Assembly: GCF_965208555.1 (NCBI RefSeq)
Contig: NZ_OZ242342.1
Location: 806,001 to 870,000, forward strand
DNA from: Poriferisodalis sp965208555
GTDB lineage: Bacteria > Actinomycetota > Acidimicrobiia > Acidimicrobiales > Poriferisodalaceae
Reading direction: 5' to 3'
DNA length: 64,000 nt
The notes under the pieces are model-generated. The model saw only the letters and a list, made by a program, of their open reading frames with translations. It was not told where the DNA came from and searched no databases. Both the position numbers and the translations under genes were made by a program. Of the stretch, positions 1-7,790 are shown piece after piece (position 1 is the stretch's first letter; each line of letters opens with the position of its first letter).

Positions 1-2
1 GC

Positions 3-872
3 GATCCGTCGCCTCCGACCACGACCCCGCCCAGCGACGAGACTGCAGCCGCCGCTGCCGCCGCAACCACCACCACCACGACGAGCTCGCCGCCGGTTGT
101 GGCGCAGCCCACGATTCTGACCACAGCGACGACCGCTCCCCCTCCCACCATCTCGGTGCCGCCCACCTCGGCGCCGCTGCCGGGCACGCCTGCCGAGTTC
201 GGGCCGGCTGCCGGAGCCCCGCTCGGCGTGATCGGCGTCAGCCACGACGACTTCCTCAATGTCCGTGACGTGCCCAACGGCAGCGTCGTGGCCACGCTCT
301 CGCTGCGCATCGCGCACGGCGACCCCGCCAACAGCAAGCTGCAGGTGGGCGATGCCGCTGCCGAGGCCACCGTCGCGACGCTGAGCCTCGACGGCATCAC
401 GGCCACCGGTCGCACCCGAGATCTGGCCACCAGCACGTGGCACGAGATCCAAGCCGGTCCGGTGATCGGCTGGGCCAGCAGCAACTACCTCGCACCGTTG
501 TCGCCCAACGTGCGGCTCGACGTGACCGACCAGATCCTGAGTGCCGTGGGCAGCGCCCCGACGGCGGCCACGCTGACCGAGCTCGCCAACGTGGTCACTG
601 CCGAGTTCGCATCCGACGAACCTGCCTCGCGCATCCGGGTGACGGCCCCGCCGAGAGCGATCGACGGCTTGGCCGAGATCACCGTCGACGTGATCGGGCT
701 TCCCAATGACTCCGTGCGCGGCTACCGCCTGCTGATCTCCGCCGACCCGGCGGGCGACTGGAGGGCCGAAAACCTCGACACTGCCGGGGGCCCGTTCACC
801 TTGCGCAACGTGATGGCGACACCGCTGTGCTACAGCCACCGAGGCACCGGCGACGGCGGTCTCTGCAACTGA
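3..872 (+). CDS. Secreted/anchored SH3-like domain protein, 5' end cut by window edge
   Basis: The frame is open from the window edge to the TGA at 870-872, so the real start lies upstream. The visible protein begins with a Pro/Thr/Ala-rich low-complexity stretch, typical of a linker behind a signal peptide or membrane anchor. From about position 228 it reads as a bacterial SH3-like fold (GVSHDDFLNVRDVPNG, later GWASSNYLAPL), the pattern of SH3_3 domains that bind cell-wall peptides. The C-terminal part carries a second small domain ending in CYSHRGTGDGGLCN, with two cysteines that could form a disulfide outside the cell. An internal GTG at 99 could act as a start but would sit inside the linker. 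The function is not known; a role at the cell surface is an inference from the domain. Confidence 0.7.
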   Translation, partial: DPSPPTTTPPSDETAAAAAAATTTTTTSSPPVVAQPTILTTATTAPPPTISVPPTSAPLPGTPAEFGPAAGAPLGVIGVSHDDFLNVRDVPNGSVVATLSLRIAHGDPANSKLQVGDAAAEATVATLSLDGITATGRTRDLATSTWHEIQAGPVIGWASSNYLAPLSPNVRLDVTDQILSAVGSAPTAATLTELANVVTAEFASDEPASRIRVTAPPRAIDGLAEITVDVIGLPNDSVRGYRLLISADPAGDWRAENLDTAGGPFTLRNVMATPLCYSHRGTGDGGLCN

Positions 873-944
873 CCCGTCACAACCCATCGCTAGGGTGGTA
901 CGCCGCCGAAGGAGCCTGCACAGCGTGGGGTCCGCAACCACCTT

Positions 945-1314
945 GGGGGTGATCGGTTTCGACTTTGACGGTTGACGTGAGAGAAGCGAGCCGTGGTCTC
1001 CGGATCCACGAAAAAGAGCCGGAAACAAACACAAACGCCAACGTCGAACACGCTCAGCGTGGCGATCTGGTGCTCGCAGCCTGATCTCAGGTTGTGAGTT
1101 CGGCCCGATAGCCCCGGTCCTGCGGGCGTCGGTGCCATCATCTGCAGGACTCGCCCGCCGCCCGTGCCGACGGGGCAGCGGGGACGCTCACAGACGGCTA
1201 AGGCAACTGGAAGGGTGTCGCTGCCCGCCATCGCCCGACAATCCCCCAGCGACTGCGCTCGGAGAAGACTCACCGAAACGTTGAAGGACGCGGGTTCGAT
1301 TCCCGCCACCTCCA
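945..1314 (+). ncRNA. ssrA: tmRNA (transfer-messenger RNA)
   Basis: The 5' end GGGGGTG (945-951) pairs with CACCTCC (1307-1313) to form the acceptor stem, followed by a discriminator A at 1314. CCA is not encoded. The 5' part shows the tmRNA signature GATCGGTTTCGAC, and the 3' part shows the T-arm GGGTTCGATTCCC (1292-1304). The tag frame reads ANVEHAQRGDLVLAA from a GCC codon at 1037 to the TGA at 1082-1084. It ends in the LAA degron recognised by ClpXP-type proteases. The exact resume codon is uncertain, because the frame is also open upstream (ETNTN). Length about 370 nt, standard for one-piece tmRNA. It rescues stalled ribosomes. Its 3' part is duplicated in decayed form at 5657-5783. Confidence 0.93.
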
Positions 1315-1315
1315 C

Positions 1316-2710
1316 TCAGCGAACGGAACCTGCGGCGTGTTCCTCCGCTGGCCAGTACTTGCGACTCTGGAGATACTGCGTCGCCTCCGGCTGTTCGGTG
1401 AATTCAAGGAGGGCGCCGAGTTTCTGCGCGAGCACCTCTCGAACTTCGGTGGGCGTGGCGAAGAAGAACTCGCGACGCGTGTTGACGCGGTTCACGCGCG
1501 TCTCTGCGAATGCTTCGTGCAGCTCCTGTTCCACAGCGACGGCGTCGTCCGCGAAGAACAGTGCGTGCACGTCGAATGGGAAGGGCACTGACGCGTCACC
1601 GAGTTCTCGCACTCGGTCCATGGGTTCGAGTCGGCGAGTCATGCCGATCTTCACCATTCGCTTGCCGAACGATCCGGGGTTGCTGATCACGTAGACGTAG
1701 CCCGCACGGATGTTCGCGACGCGGTAGTCGTTCTGCGCTATTGCGGTGTCAACGTCTTGGATTCGGCGCTCCATCTCGGCGATGGCGTCCGTGTCGGCAT
1801 TGAGACGCAGCGTCTCCAGCGCCGACAGGTAGTGGGAGCGCTCCTTGTCGAGTCGTTCTCGCTCAGCGGCGAGTTCCTGCTCTGCTTGCCGCTCTTCTCG
1901 AAGCCGAGCTCGTTCTTCTCGCGCTGCCTCCTTCTCCTCCTGTTTCTTCATGAGGTAGTCCGAGGTCAGCTCCAACTCCTCGAATCGAAGTTCGTGATAG
2001 CGGGGATTCACGCGCATCTCCATCATCGCCCCGAGCTTGGCGATGGCTTCCACAGCCCTGTCGAGGCGCTTCTTGGCCGTGACGACATTGCCGGCCCGCA
2101 GCGCACGAATGCAATTGTCGGCTTCCGCGTTGTAGGCGCGCAGCATGAGCTTCGAGAGATCGGCGGTCATCTTGCGACCCTTGGCCAAAGAGTTGTTGTA
2201 GGTGAACATGTCAGAGGCGAGGATCGCCTCACCGGCCTTCACCGCGTCCTTGATGCTCTGATTGATGGCCGCAAGCCGAGATCGGTACTGTGCCGCGTCC
2301 TCCAGGGGGTGGTGGTAGTTGTAGATGCCAACTTCTTGGAGCACGCGTTCGTCGTCTAGATCGACGAGGCCGTCGTCACCTTGGGACGCACGATCTCGGA
2401 GCAGCTCCACCTCAGCTCGCAGCAGGCGTACTTCCTCGGTGAGCGCATCGGCATCCGGTCGAGCACCGTCCGAATGCGGTGCGCCTGGGGCCTCCGGCAG
2501 CACGTCCGGAGACGCAGGGGAAGGCGGCGAACCGAGGGTGTCGGGCGGTTCTGCGGACTCGGCAGGGGCGTCGGAGTCAGATGCGATCCAGAGTTCCCAG
2601 CCGTCTGGCGGTGGAGGCCACGACGGATCAGGCTTCCAACCGCTTGGAGGGCTCCAACCGTCTGGCGGCTTCGGCCAGTTCGGGGGAGGATTGAAGACCG
2701 GGCCGCTCAT
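1316..2710 (-). CDS. DUF4041 / T5orf172 (GIY-YIG nuclease) domain protein
   Basis: 464 residues from the ATG at 2710. The N-terminus is a Pro/Trp-rich repeat (PPPNWPKPPDGW and similar) also found in actinobacterial membrane or stress proteins. A long coiled coil follows, with DUF4041-like sequence (YNYHHPLEDAAQYRSRL) and a Glu/Arg-rich helix. The C-terminus is a T5orf172 version of the GIY-YIG nuclease fold: GYVYVI, then VKIGMTRR, then VEQELHEAF and RREFFF. Upstream extension to 2866 is possible but would overlap the preceding gene, so the ATG at 2710 is preferred. It lies 7 nt downstream of the coiled-coil gene at 2718-3989 and is probably co-transcribed with it. The stop codon abuts the tmRNA 3' end, in the position of cargo of an ssrA-inserted element. 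Such proteins are common in phages and defence islands. The target is unknown. Confidence 0.82.
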   Translation of the reverse strand: MSGPVFNPPPNWPKPPDGWSPPSGWKPDPSWPPPPDGWELWIASDSDAPAESAEPPDTLGSPPSPASPDVLPEAPGAPHSDGARPDADALTEEVRLLRAEVELLRDRASQGDDGLVDLDDERVLQEVGIYNYHHPLEDAAQYRSRLAAINQSIKDAVKAGEAILASDMFTYNNSLAKGRKMTADLSKLMLRAYNAEADNCIRALRAGNVVTAKKRLDRAVEAIAKLGAMMEMRVNPRYHELRFEELELTSDYLMKKQEEKEAAREERARLREERQAEQELAAERERLDKERSHYLSALETLRLNADTDAIAEMERRIQDVDTAIAQNDYRVANIRAGYVYVISNPGSFGKRMVKIGMTRRLEPMDRVRELGDASVPFPFDVHALFFADDAVAVEQELHEAFAETRVNRVNTRREFFFATPTEVREVLAQKLGALLEFTEQPEATQYLQSRKYWPAEEHAAGSVR

Positions 2711-2717
2711 GTCCGGA

Positions 2718-3989
2718 TCAGCCCCGCACACCCTTGGACAGATCGATCGCAACCAAACCGAACGGATTCTTCGACACGGCGGCATTGAGGTGCGCAAGAG
2801 TGGCGGAGGGCACGACATTTGAGAGATCGATGGCCTCGAATGTCGCACGATCCGACGCGACCGCAACGAAGGGAATGTCGGTCATTTGCCCAGTCCCGGG
2901 ATCGATCGTCTCGGTTCCGAGGGTGAGTGAGATCGTCTGAATGCGGCCCGCCCGGTCAGCCTCGAATATCTCGTGCAGCGTCCTTACGGCGACCTGGGCC
3001 ACCGCATTGGCGTAGCGATCCTTCTGCTCCTTCTGTGATTGAGCGGTCTCGGTGATCTCGTCACGGGCCTTGATGTACTTGTATTGGCGGATGCCCGGCA
3101 GCGAGGACGGAGCGGGCACATCGACCTCGAGCGTCAACTCGCCCTGCGTCGCGTCGAAGGAAAACTCGTGCAACACAGGGAACGACTCGGGATACACGGA
3201 ATTCCCCAAGACGATCGCCACATACTCCTGCACCGCGTCTTCGACGCCATACCCAAGATTCGCGATGAGTTCATCAAGAGCACGATTCGACTCAGCGACC
3301 TCGGCCTCGCGCTCGCTGCATTCCTCGTCGTACGCCGCCCTCGCCGCATCAAGCTTCTGCATGCGGAGGCTCTCTTCGGCCTCATACGCGCGGTCCTGCT
3401 CTTCTTGCCGAGAAGGGATGCCCGCTACCTCTGCCTCCCACGCACGGCTCGCTTCGGCGTGGTCAGCCTGGGCCTGAGCCAACAGCGCTGCATACCGCTT
3501 CTTGGCACCGGGCGTCAGAGAGAACCTCTTCGGCTCGCCGGGCGGTGCGACGAACTCCGGGCGAAGCGGCGCCTCTATGGGATCAGGACGCGGAATGGCA
3601 ATAGCTAGCTGCCCCGCCTCGAACGGTGGATGCTCGGCGACTCGCCGCAACGTCTCAAGATCGACGTAGTCGTCGACTTCCAGAGTGTCAGCAAGGATGC
3701 TGTCGATCTCGCCGTAGGTGGCCACAAGAGCCGCGTTCCGCGCGGATACCTCAGCCTCCATCGCCTCAACATGGAGGCGTTTGGCCTCCTGTTCAGCTCT
3801 CTTTTGATCGGCAGCGCGAGCCCGCTCCGCCTGGACCCTCGCCCGCTCCGCTTGGCGCGCCGCTTGCTCAGCCGCTCGCTGCGCAGCAGCCTGCTCACGC
3901 GCCGCCTGACGCTGAGCCTGCTCCCTGCGCCTCGCGTCCTGTTGTATCTGGCGATTGATCTCAGCCAGCAATCCCCCACGTCGAGCCAC
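2718..3989 (-). CDS. Coiled-coil protein of unknown function, partner of the T5orf172 gene
   Basis: 423 residues from a GTG at 3989, chosen because AAGGGG precedes it at a good distance; the frame is open further upstream. Residues roughly 10-80 are an Arg/Gln/Ala/Glu-rich coiled coil. Next comes a globular stretch with a second Glu/Ala-rich helical segment. The C-terminal third is well-ordered sequence (FSFDATQGELTLEVDVPAP, YKYIKARDEITETAQSQKEQ, VSKNPFGLVAIDLSKGVRG). I have a memory of similar C-terminal regions in actinobacterial proteins annotated as hypothetical or restriction-related, but no catalytic motif is recognisable here. First gene of a two-gene transcription unit with the GIY-YIG protein (7-nt spacing), which suggests a joint function, possibly defence. 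Confidence 0.75.
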   Translation of the reverse strand: MARRGGLLAEINRQIQQDARRREQAQRQAAREQAAAQRAAEQAARQAERARVQAERARAADQKRAEQEAKRLHVEAMEAEVSARNAALVATYGEIDSILADTLEVDDYVDLETLRRVAEHPPFEAGQLAIAIPRPDPIEAPLRPEFVAPPGEPKRFSLTPGAKKRYAALLAQAQADHAEASRAWEAEVAGIPSRQEEQDRAYEAEESLRMQKLDAARAAYDEECSEREAEVAESNRALDELIANLGYGVEDAVQEYVAIVLGNSVYPESFPVLHEFSFDATQGELTLEVDVPAPSSLPGIRQYKYIKARDEITETAQSQKEQKDRYANAVAQVAVRTLHEIFEADRAGRIQTISLTLGTETIDPGTGQMTDIPFVAVASDRATFEAIDLSNVVPSATLAHLNAAVSKNPFGLVAIDLSKGVRG

Positions 3990-4211
3990 GACGATGCCCC
4001 TTTCCAGAAGAGTCAGCGCCCTCGCGCCGTTGAGCAACGGGCACATTAGCGAGGTCAAGTTTGTGGAGCTCAGTCTTCCGGCCAGATTCGTCGGGTCTGA
4101 CCTGCGGGAACTATCTGGCCGAGATCCCACCAGAAGTGACTCGCCTCATTCAATCTCAGTCACTTATAGATTTAAATGACCGACGTGTCAATCTGTCGCT
4201 AGGCTCACAGC

Positions 4212-5597
4212 ATGGGCAGATTCGTCGAGTTCGATTTCGCCCACTGGCACGGCACTTCGCTCCTCAAAGACACTTACCAGGCGTACGTCCCCCACCCGCT
4301 CGGTGACTGGCTGCCGACGCCGAACGCCGACACGATGGAGCGCTTCGCAGAGGCGCAGCACAGGCTTTCCGACTTGACGGACAGCATCGAGAACACGCCG
4401 GCGCTCAGGTGGTGCCTGAATCGCACCGAAGCGATCGCGTCGAGCAGCGTGGAGGGAATCGAGACGACGCTGCGATCCATCAGCCTTCTGGACTCCCTGC
4501 GAGGGCAACGAAGGCACACCACCGACCTCAACGATGAACAGGCACTGGGCAATGCACTCATGCACTCGTACGCGCTCGAGCTCGGAGACGACAGCAGCCG
4601 CCCGCTCAGCGTCGCCGACATCGAGGACCTGCATCGCAGGCTGTTCAAGGGAACGGCAACCGACTTCGAGCCGGGCCGCCTGCGAACCGAACCCGCCTGG
4701 GTCGGAGATGACCTGCGGACGCCGCACGGGGCCGCCTATGTCGCACCGCCGCACGAGCTCGTGCCGTCACTGATGGGCGACCTCGTCGAGTACGCATCGC
4801 GCCCGATGTGGGGTTCGCCGGTGGCGAAGGCGGCGTTCGTCCACACCCAGTTCGAGACAATCCATCCGTTCCCAGACGGAAACGGGCGAGTCGGCAGAGC
4901 GCTGATGCATCTCGTGATGCGGCGAGACGGCCGATTGCCGGTCGCCGCGCCGCTCTCGGCCGCCATCGATGCCCGCAAGATGAGCTACTACGACAGCCTG
5001 CGTCCGTATCAGACCTTCACCGGCGACTCCGACGACGCCGAGCGCGCCGCAGCCATGTACGCCTCTGCCGAATTCGTGGCCGATGCGATGTCAGTGGCGT
5101 GCACCTACACCACGCTCATCGCCGACGCTCTGAGCAACTGGCGTCGGCAATGCGACGATCGACGATTCCGTGCCGACTCTGCTGCCTCGGAGATCCTGCA
5201 GATCATGCAGACAATGCCGGCACTCACTCAATCGCGCATCGCCGAGGAAGTGGGTCGGCCGCTGCGGTCAGTCACGCGTGCGCTGCGCCAGCTGGTGGAT
5301 GCGGAGCTGATCGCCGAGGTGCCTGACAGCGAGAGCGGAGAGAGGGTCTTCCAAGTGCCCGCGATCCTGTACGTGGTTGACAACAGACGAGATCTGCTCG
5401 ACCAGTGCTGGCTGCTTCACGCCCGAGAATCCGCGAACGTGATTGATCTGCTCCAAGAGCAGGTCACTGCGGCAATCGACGCACAGCAGCACGCTCCCGA
5501 GGAACCTCGTGCGCAACCGCGATGCGGCCACGTCGGAACCCGCCGCCGCAAGAAGTGCATCCGGCGCGCCGGCCACAGCGGCAACCACTCGTACTGA
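4212..5597 (+). CDS. Fic family protein (predicted AMPylase) with N-terminal inhibitory helix
   Basis: 461 residues. The catalytic loop HPFPDGNGR is complete at residues 218-226, with the general-base His and the phosphate-binding GNGR, so AMP transfer from ATP to a protein hydroxyl is expected. An inhibitory motif of the [S/T]xxxE[G/N] type is present before the Fic core (S77 to E81-G82, SSSVEG), which makes this a self-inhibited class II Fic protein. Behind the core is a winged-helix segment (about 320-380). The tail has a Cys/His pattern (RCGHVGTRRRKKCIRRAGHSGNH) that could bind zinc. No separate antitoxin gene is next to it. It is divergent from the coiled-coil/T5orf172 pair and lies inside the segment bounded by the two ssrA 3' copies, so it is likely element cargo. 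The target protein cannot be told from sequence. Confidence 0.9.
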   Translation: MGRFVEFDFAHWHGTSLLKDTYQAYVPHPLGDWLPTPNADTMERFAEAQHRLSDLTDSIENTPALRWCLNRTEAIASSSVEGIETTLRSISLLDSLRGQRRHTTDLNDEQALGNALMHSYALELGDDSSRPLSVADIEDLHRRLFKGTATDFEPGRLRTEPAWVGDDLRTPHGAAYVAPPHELVPSLMGDLVEYASRPMWGSPVAKAAFVHTQFETIHPFPDGNGRVGRALMHLVMRRDGRLPVAAPLSAAIDARKMSYYDSLRPYQTFTGDSDDAERAAAMYASAEFVADAMSVACTYTTLIADALSNWRRQCDDRRFRADSAASEILQIMQTMPALTQSRIAEEVGRPLRSVTRALRQLVDAELIAEVPDSESGERVFQVPAILYVVDNRRDLLDQCWLLHARESANVIDLLQEQVTAAIDAQQHAPEEPRAQPRCGHVGTRRRKKCIRRAGHSGNHSY

Positions 5598-5656
5598 CCG
5601 GCTGTCCACGAGTGCTTCGGAGAGTGCGCAGCGACAGGCTCAGGACTCATCCAAAT

Positions 5657-5783
5657 GGACGGTTACGGCGACTGGAAGCGTGTCACTGCCCGTCGTCGCC
5701 TGCCAATCGTGCAGCAACTGCGCTCGGAGGAGACTCACCGCAACGCTAAAGAACACGGGCTCGATTCGCGCCATATCCACTGT
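5657..5783 (+). pseudogene. Decayed copy of the ssrA 3' end (probable attachment-site footprint)
   Basis: This stretch aligns without gaps to 1191-1317 of the intact tmRNA gene at roughly 80% identity by eye. Shared blocks include CTGCGCTCGGAG, AGACTCACCG, and the T-arm region (GGGCTCGATTCGCGCC against GGGTTCGATTCCCGCC). Similarity runs a little past the mature end (CACTGTCGGCGAAC against CACTCAGCGAAC). The T-arm and acceptor are damaged, and no 5' tmRNA half lies next to it, so it cannot be a functional tmRNA. An element that integrates at the 3' end of ssrA restores the gene and leaves the displaced end on its far side. This is what such a displaced end would look like after decay. Confidence 0.82.
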
Positions 5784-5793
5784 CGGCGAACGT

Positions 5794-5826
5794 AGAGTTA
5801 ACTCTCGGGCGTCTAGTGAGACACTA
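5794..5826. promoter_or_regulatory. Two palindromes in the leader of the Gabija-like operon
   Basis: AGAGTTAACTCT at 5794-5805 is a perfect 12-bp palindrome. TAGTG-AGA-CACTA at 5814-5826 is a perfect 5-bp inverted repeat with a 3-nt spacer. Both lie between the ssrA remnant and the ATG at 5843, where a promoter must be. The position fits operators for a repressor, but no regulator gene is adjacent and no promoter boxes are clear. Confidence 0.4.
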
Positions 5827-5842
5827 CCTACATGGAGCAGGC

Positions 5843-7699
5843 ATGTACTTGGAGAAAGTAACGGTTCACGGTTACAAGGCAGCGTGGCAAGACCCATTGG
5901 AATGCATCTTGCCAGGACGCTTTGCAGTCTTAGCAGGTCCGAATGGTTCAGGTAAGTCAACAGTTGTGGAATCAATTCTTCTAGCACATCGAGAGGTATT
6001 TCCTTATGTGCCACGAACTACCTCGGCCGCCCTATCTGCTTCCGTAGACTCCCGATCGATCCAAGTCGAGTATGCGTTCGATGATCCCGACACTTCGCCG
6101 CTCGGCATCTACTGCCAGGGAACAATTGGGGCACCACAGTGGTCCACTGTGCTCTCCTCTTCAATGGGCCGCGTTTCCGCGTCTCAAGTTGACTATCCAT
6201 CGGATGGCAGCTACCCAATTCTATATCTCTCACCGACTCGCAACCCCGCTGGGGATCTCGCGGGAAGAGATGCGCGCTTGCTGGTCGAACTGCTTCGGGC
6301 ACAGGCATATCGTGATCGCGGAGACAAATCTCTGAGCCAACTGCGGAGGCGCCTACGCAATGCTGTCGGCTCAGTTGTTGCCAATTGGCCGATTGAGGAT
6401 GCGGAAGCAAGAGTTGCCGTAGCACTCGCAGAATTGACCGACGGTGTTTCCGGCTATGCACCATTCTTGGCAACAACAGCGATCGATGATACCTTCTTGG
6501 CACGAGTATTCGAGTTCCTCTTGGCGCCGACCGGGGTTGACCGATTCGATGCAAACAGACTCGAGGTTGAAGGACTCGGTTACGCAAACCTACTACAGCT
6601 TGCAGTGATCTTGGCCACCATACCCGATTTGACTTACGAAGGGGCAGGCAGCGGTACGCAGAGCCCGGATCGCGAGTTTGACGAGCAATCCGCCAACGGC
6701 ACGAACTCCAACGTGACTACTGAAGGGGAGTCGCTTGAGGATGAGCGGTCAGACGCCGATCGGAGAGCAGAAATGGAAGAGGCGGCGGAGCAGCGTATAA
6801 TCGAAGATGACACGTTTTTTGCCAACAACTTCCACGCGATTGTGCTACTAGAGGAACCAGAGGCTCACTTGCATCCGCAGCTCCAGCATGGCCTCGTCAG
6901 TCACTTGAAGACAGTAGTTCAGGATCGTCCTGAGGTACAAGTTATAGTAACGACTCATTCCGACGAAATCGTGTCTGCCTGTGATCCCGAAGATCTCGTA
7001 GTTTTCCGACGGACTCCGAACGGACAACCGATTTCTCGCACCATAAAGTCATTCGGACTCAAAGCGCCGAGACTTGCTATGGCGAGACGACACTTGGATG
7101 TAACGCGATCGGCAGCTCTATTCGCTGAGCGCGCAGTACTTGTCGAGGGCACTACCGATGCCATCGTCTTGCGTGCCATCGCTCGGATTTGGGCTGGATC
7201 GGATCCAGTACGAGCCCGATTCGTTGAAGCGCTAACGATTACCGTTGTAGGCAGTCGCATCGGGCCTTGGCTACCCGACCTCTTGGCACATCCGGGAAAG
7301 GAGATTTGCGCACGTCTAGCCTTGCTGCAAGACAGTGATGGCCGACCTGTACCAAATTGGATTACCAAGCGAGAAGGTGAACGCTTTGGGGTATTCCTTA
7401 GCGAGCCGACCTTGGAACCGAGCCTCGTAGACGGCAACGAGGCACTGTTCGAGAAACTGTTTGAGTCGCTCAAGATCGAGAAGCCTTGGACGGCAAAAGA
7501 GGGCCCTACACCTGAGAGCATCGTTAAATGGCTTACGGGAGCCGGTAGGCAACGGAAGGCGATTCTGGCGGACAGATTTAGTGCACTTGCCTCCAATCGT
7601 CCAGAAAGCGTATCGATTCCTCAACACATGTCGAAGCTTCTAGACTTTCTTTGGGAGGGGTTTAGGCAGGAGCATCAAGCTATCGAAGCAAACTGTTAA
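5843..7699 (+). CDS. gajA: Gabija-like GajA: OLD-family ATPase with TOPRIM nuclease domain
   Basis: 618 residues from the ATG at 5843, with GGAG a few bases upstream; a GTG at 5816 is in frame but lacks this. The N-terminal ABC-type ATPase has Walker A GPNGSGKST (32-40), a charged insertion around 285-325, and a Walker B region LLEEPEAHLHP (335-345) followed by a VTTHSDE switch. The TOPRIM part has LVEGTTD (434-439, catalytic Glu435) and the acidic pair DSD (497-499). GajA proteins are sequence-specific DNA nicking enzymes held off by nucleotide binding and are usually near 580 residues. The next gene is a UvrD-like helicase, as in Gabija. Codon use is much less GC-rich than in the flanking genes, which indicates transfer. 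A stand-alone OLD nuclease is the alternative. Confidence 0.85.
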   Translation: MYLEKVTVHGYKAAWQDPLECILPGRFAVLAGPNGSGKSTVVESILLAHREVFPYVPRTTSAALSASVDSRSIQVEYAFDDPDTSPLGIYCQGTIGAPQWSTVLSSSMGRVSASQVDYPSDGSYPILYLSPTRNPAGDLAGRDARLLVELLRAQAYRDRGDKSLSQLRRRLRNAVGSVVANWPIEDAEARVAVALAELTDGVSGYAPFLATTAIDDTFLARVFEFLLAPTGVDRFDANRLEVEGLGYANLLQLAVILATIPDLTYEGAGSGTQSPDREFDEQSANGTNSNVTTEGESLEDERSDADRRAEMEEAAEQRIIEDDTFFANNFHAIVLLEEPEAHLHPQLQHGLVSHLKTVVQDRPEVQVIVTTHSDEIVSACDPEDLVVFRRTPNGQPISRTIKSFGLKAPRLAMARRHLDVTRSAALFAERAVLVEGTTDAIVLRAIARIWAGSDPVRARFVEALTITVVGSRIGPWLPDLLAHPGKEICARLALLQDSDGRPVPNWITKREGERFGVFLSEPTLEPSLVDGNEALFEKLFESLKIEKPWTAKEGPTPESIVKWLTGAGRQRKAILADRFSALASNRPESVSIPQHMSKLLDFLWEGFRQEHQAIEANC

Positions 7700-7790
7700 C
7701 CGGCGCGCACCGGGGTGCATTACCCCATAATCTCCAACGAGCGTTTTACTCATATCAACTACCGCCCCATGTGATGAATGCCGCGACAAC

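Noticed and set aside
5657..5783. A second functional tmRNA
   Set aside because: The T-arm and acceptor are mutated and no 5' half or tag frame is present nearby.
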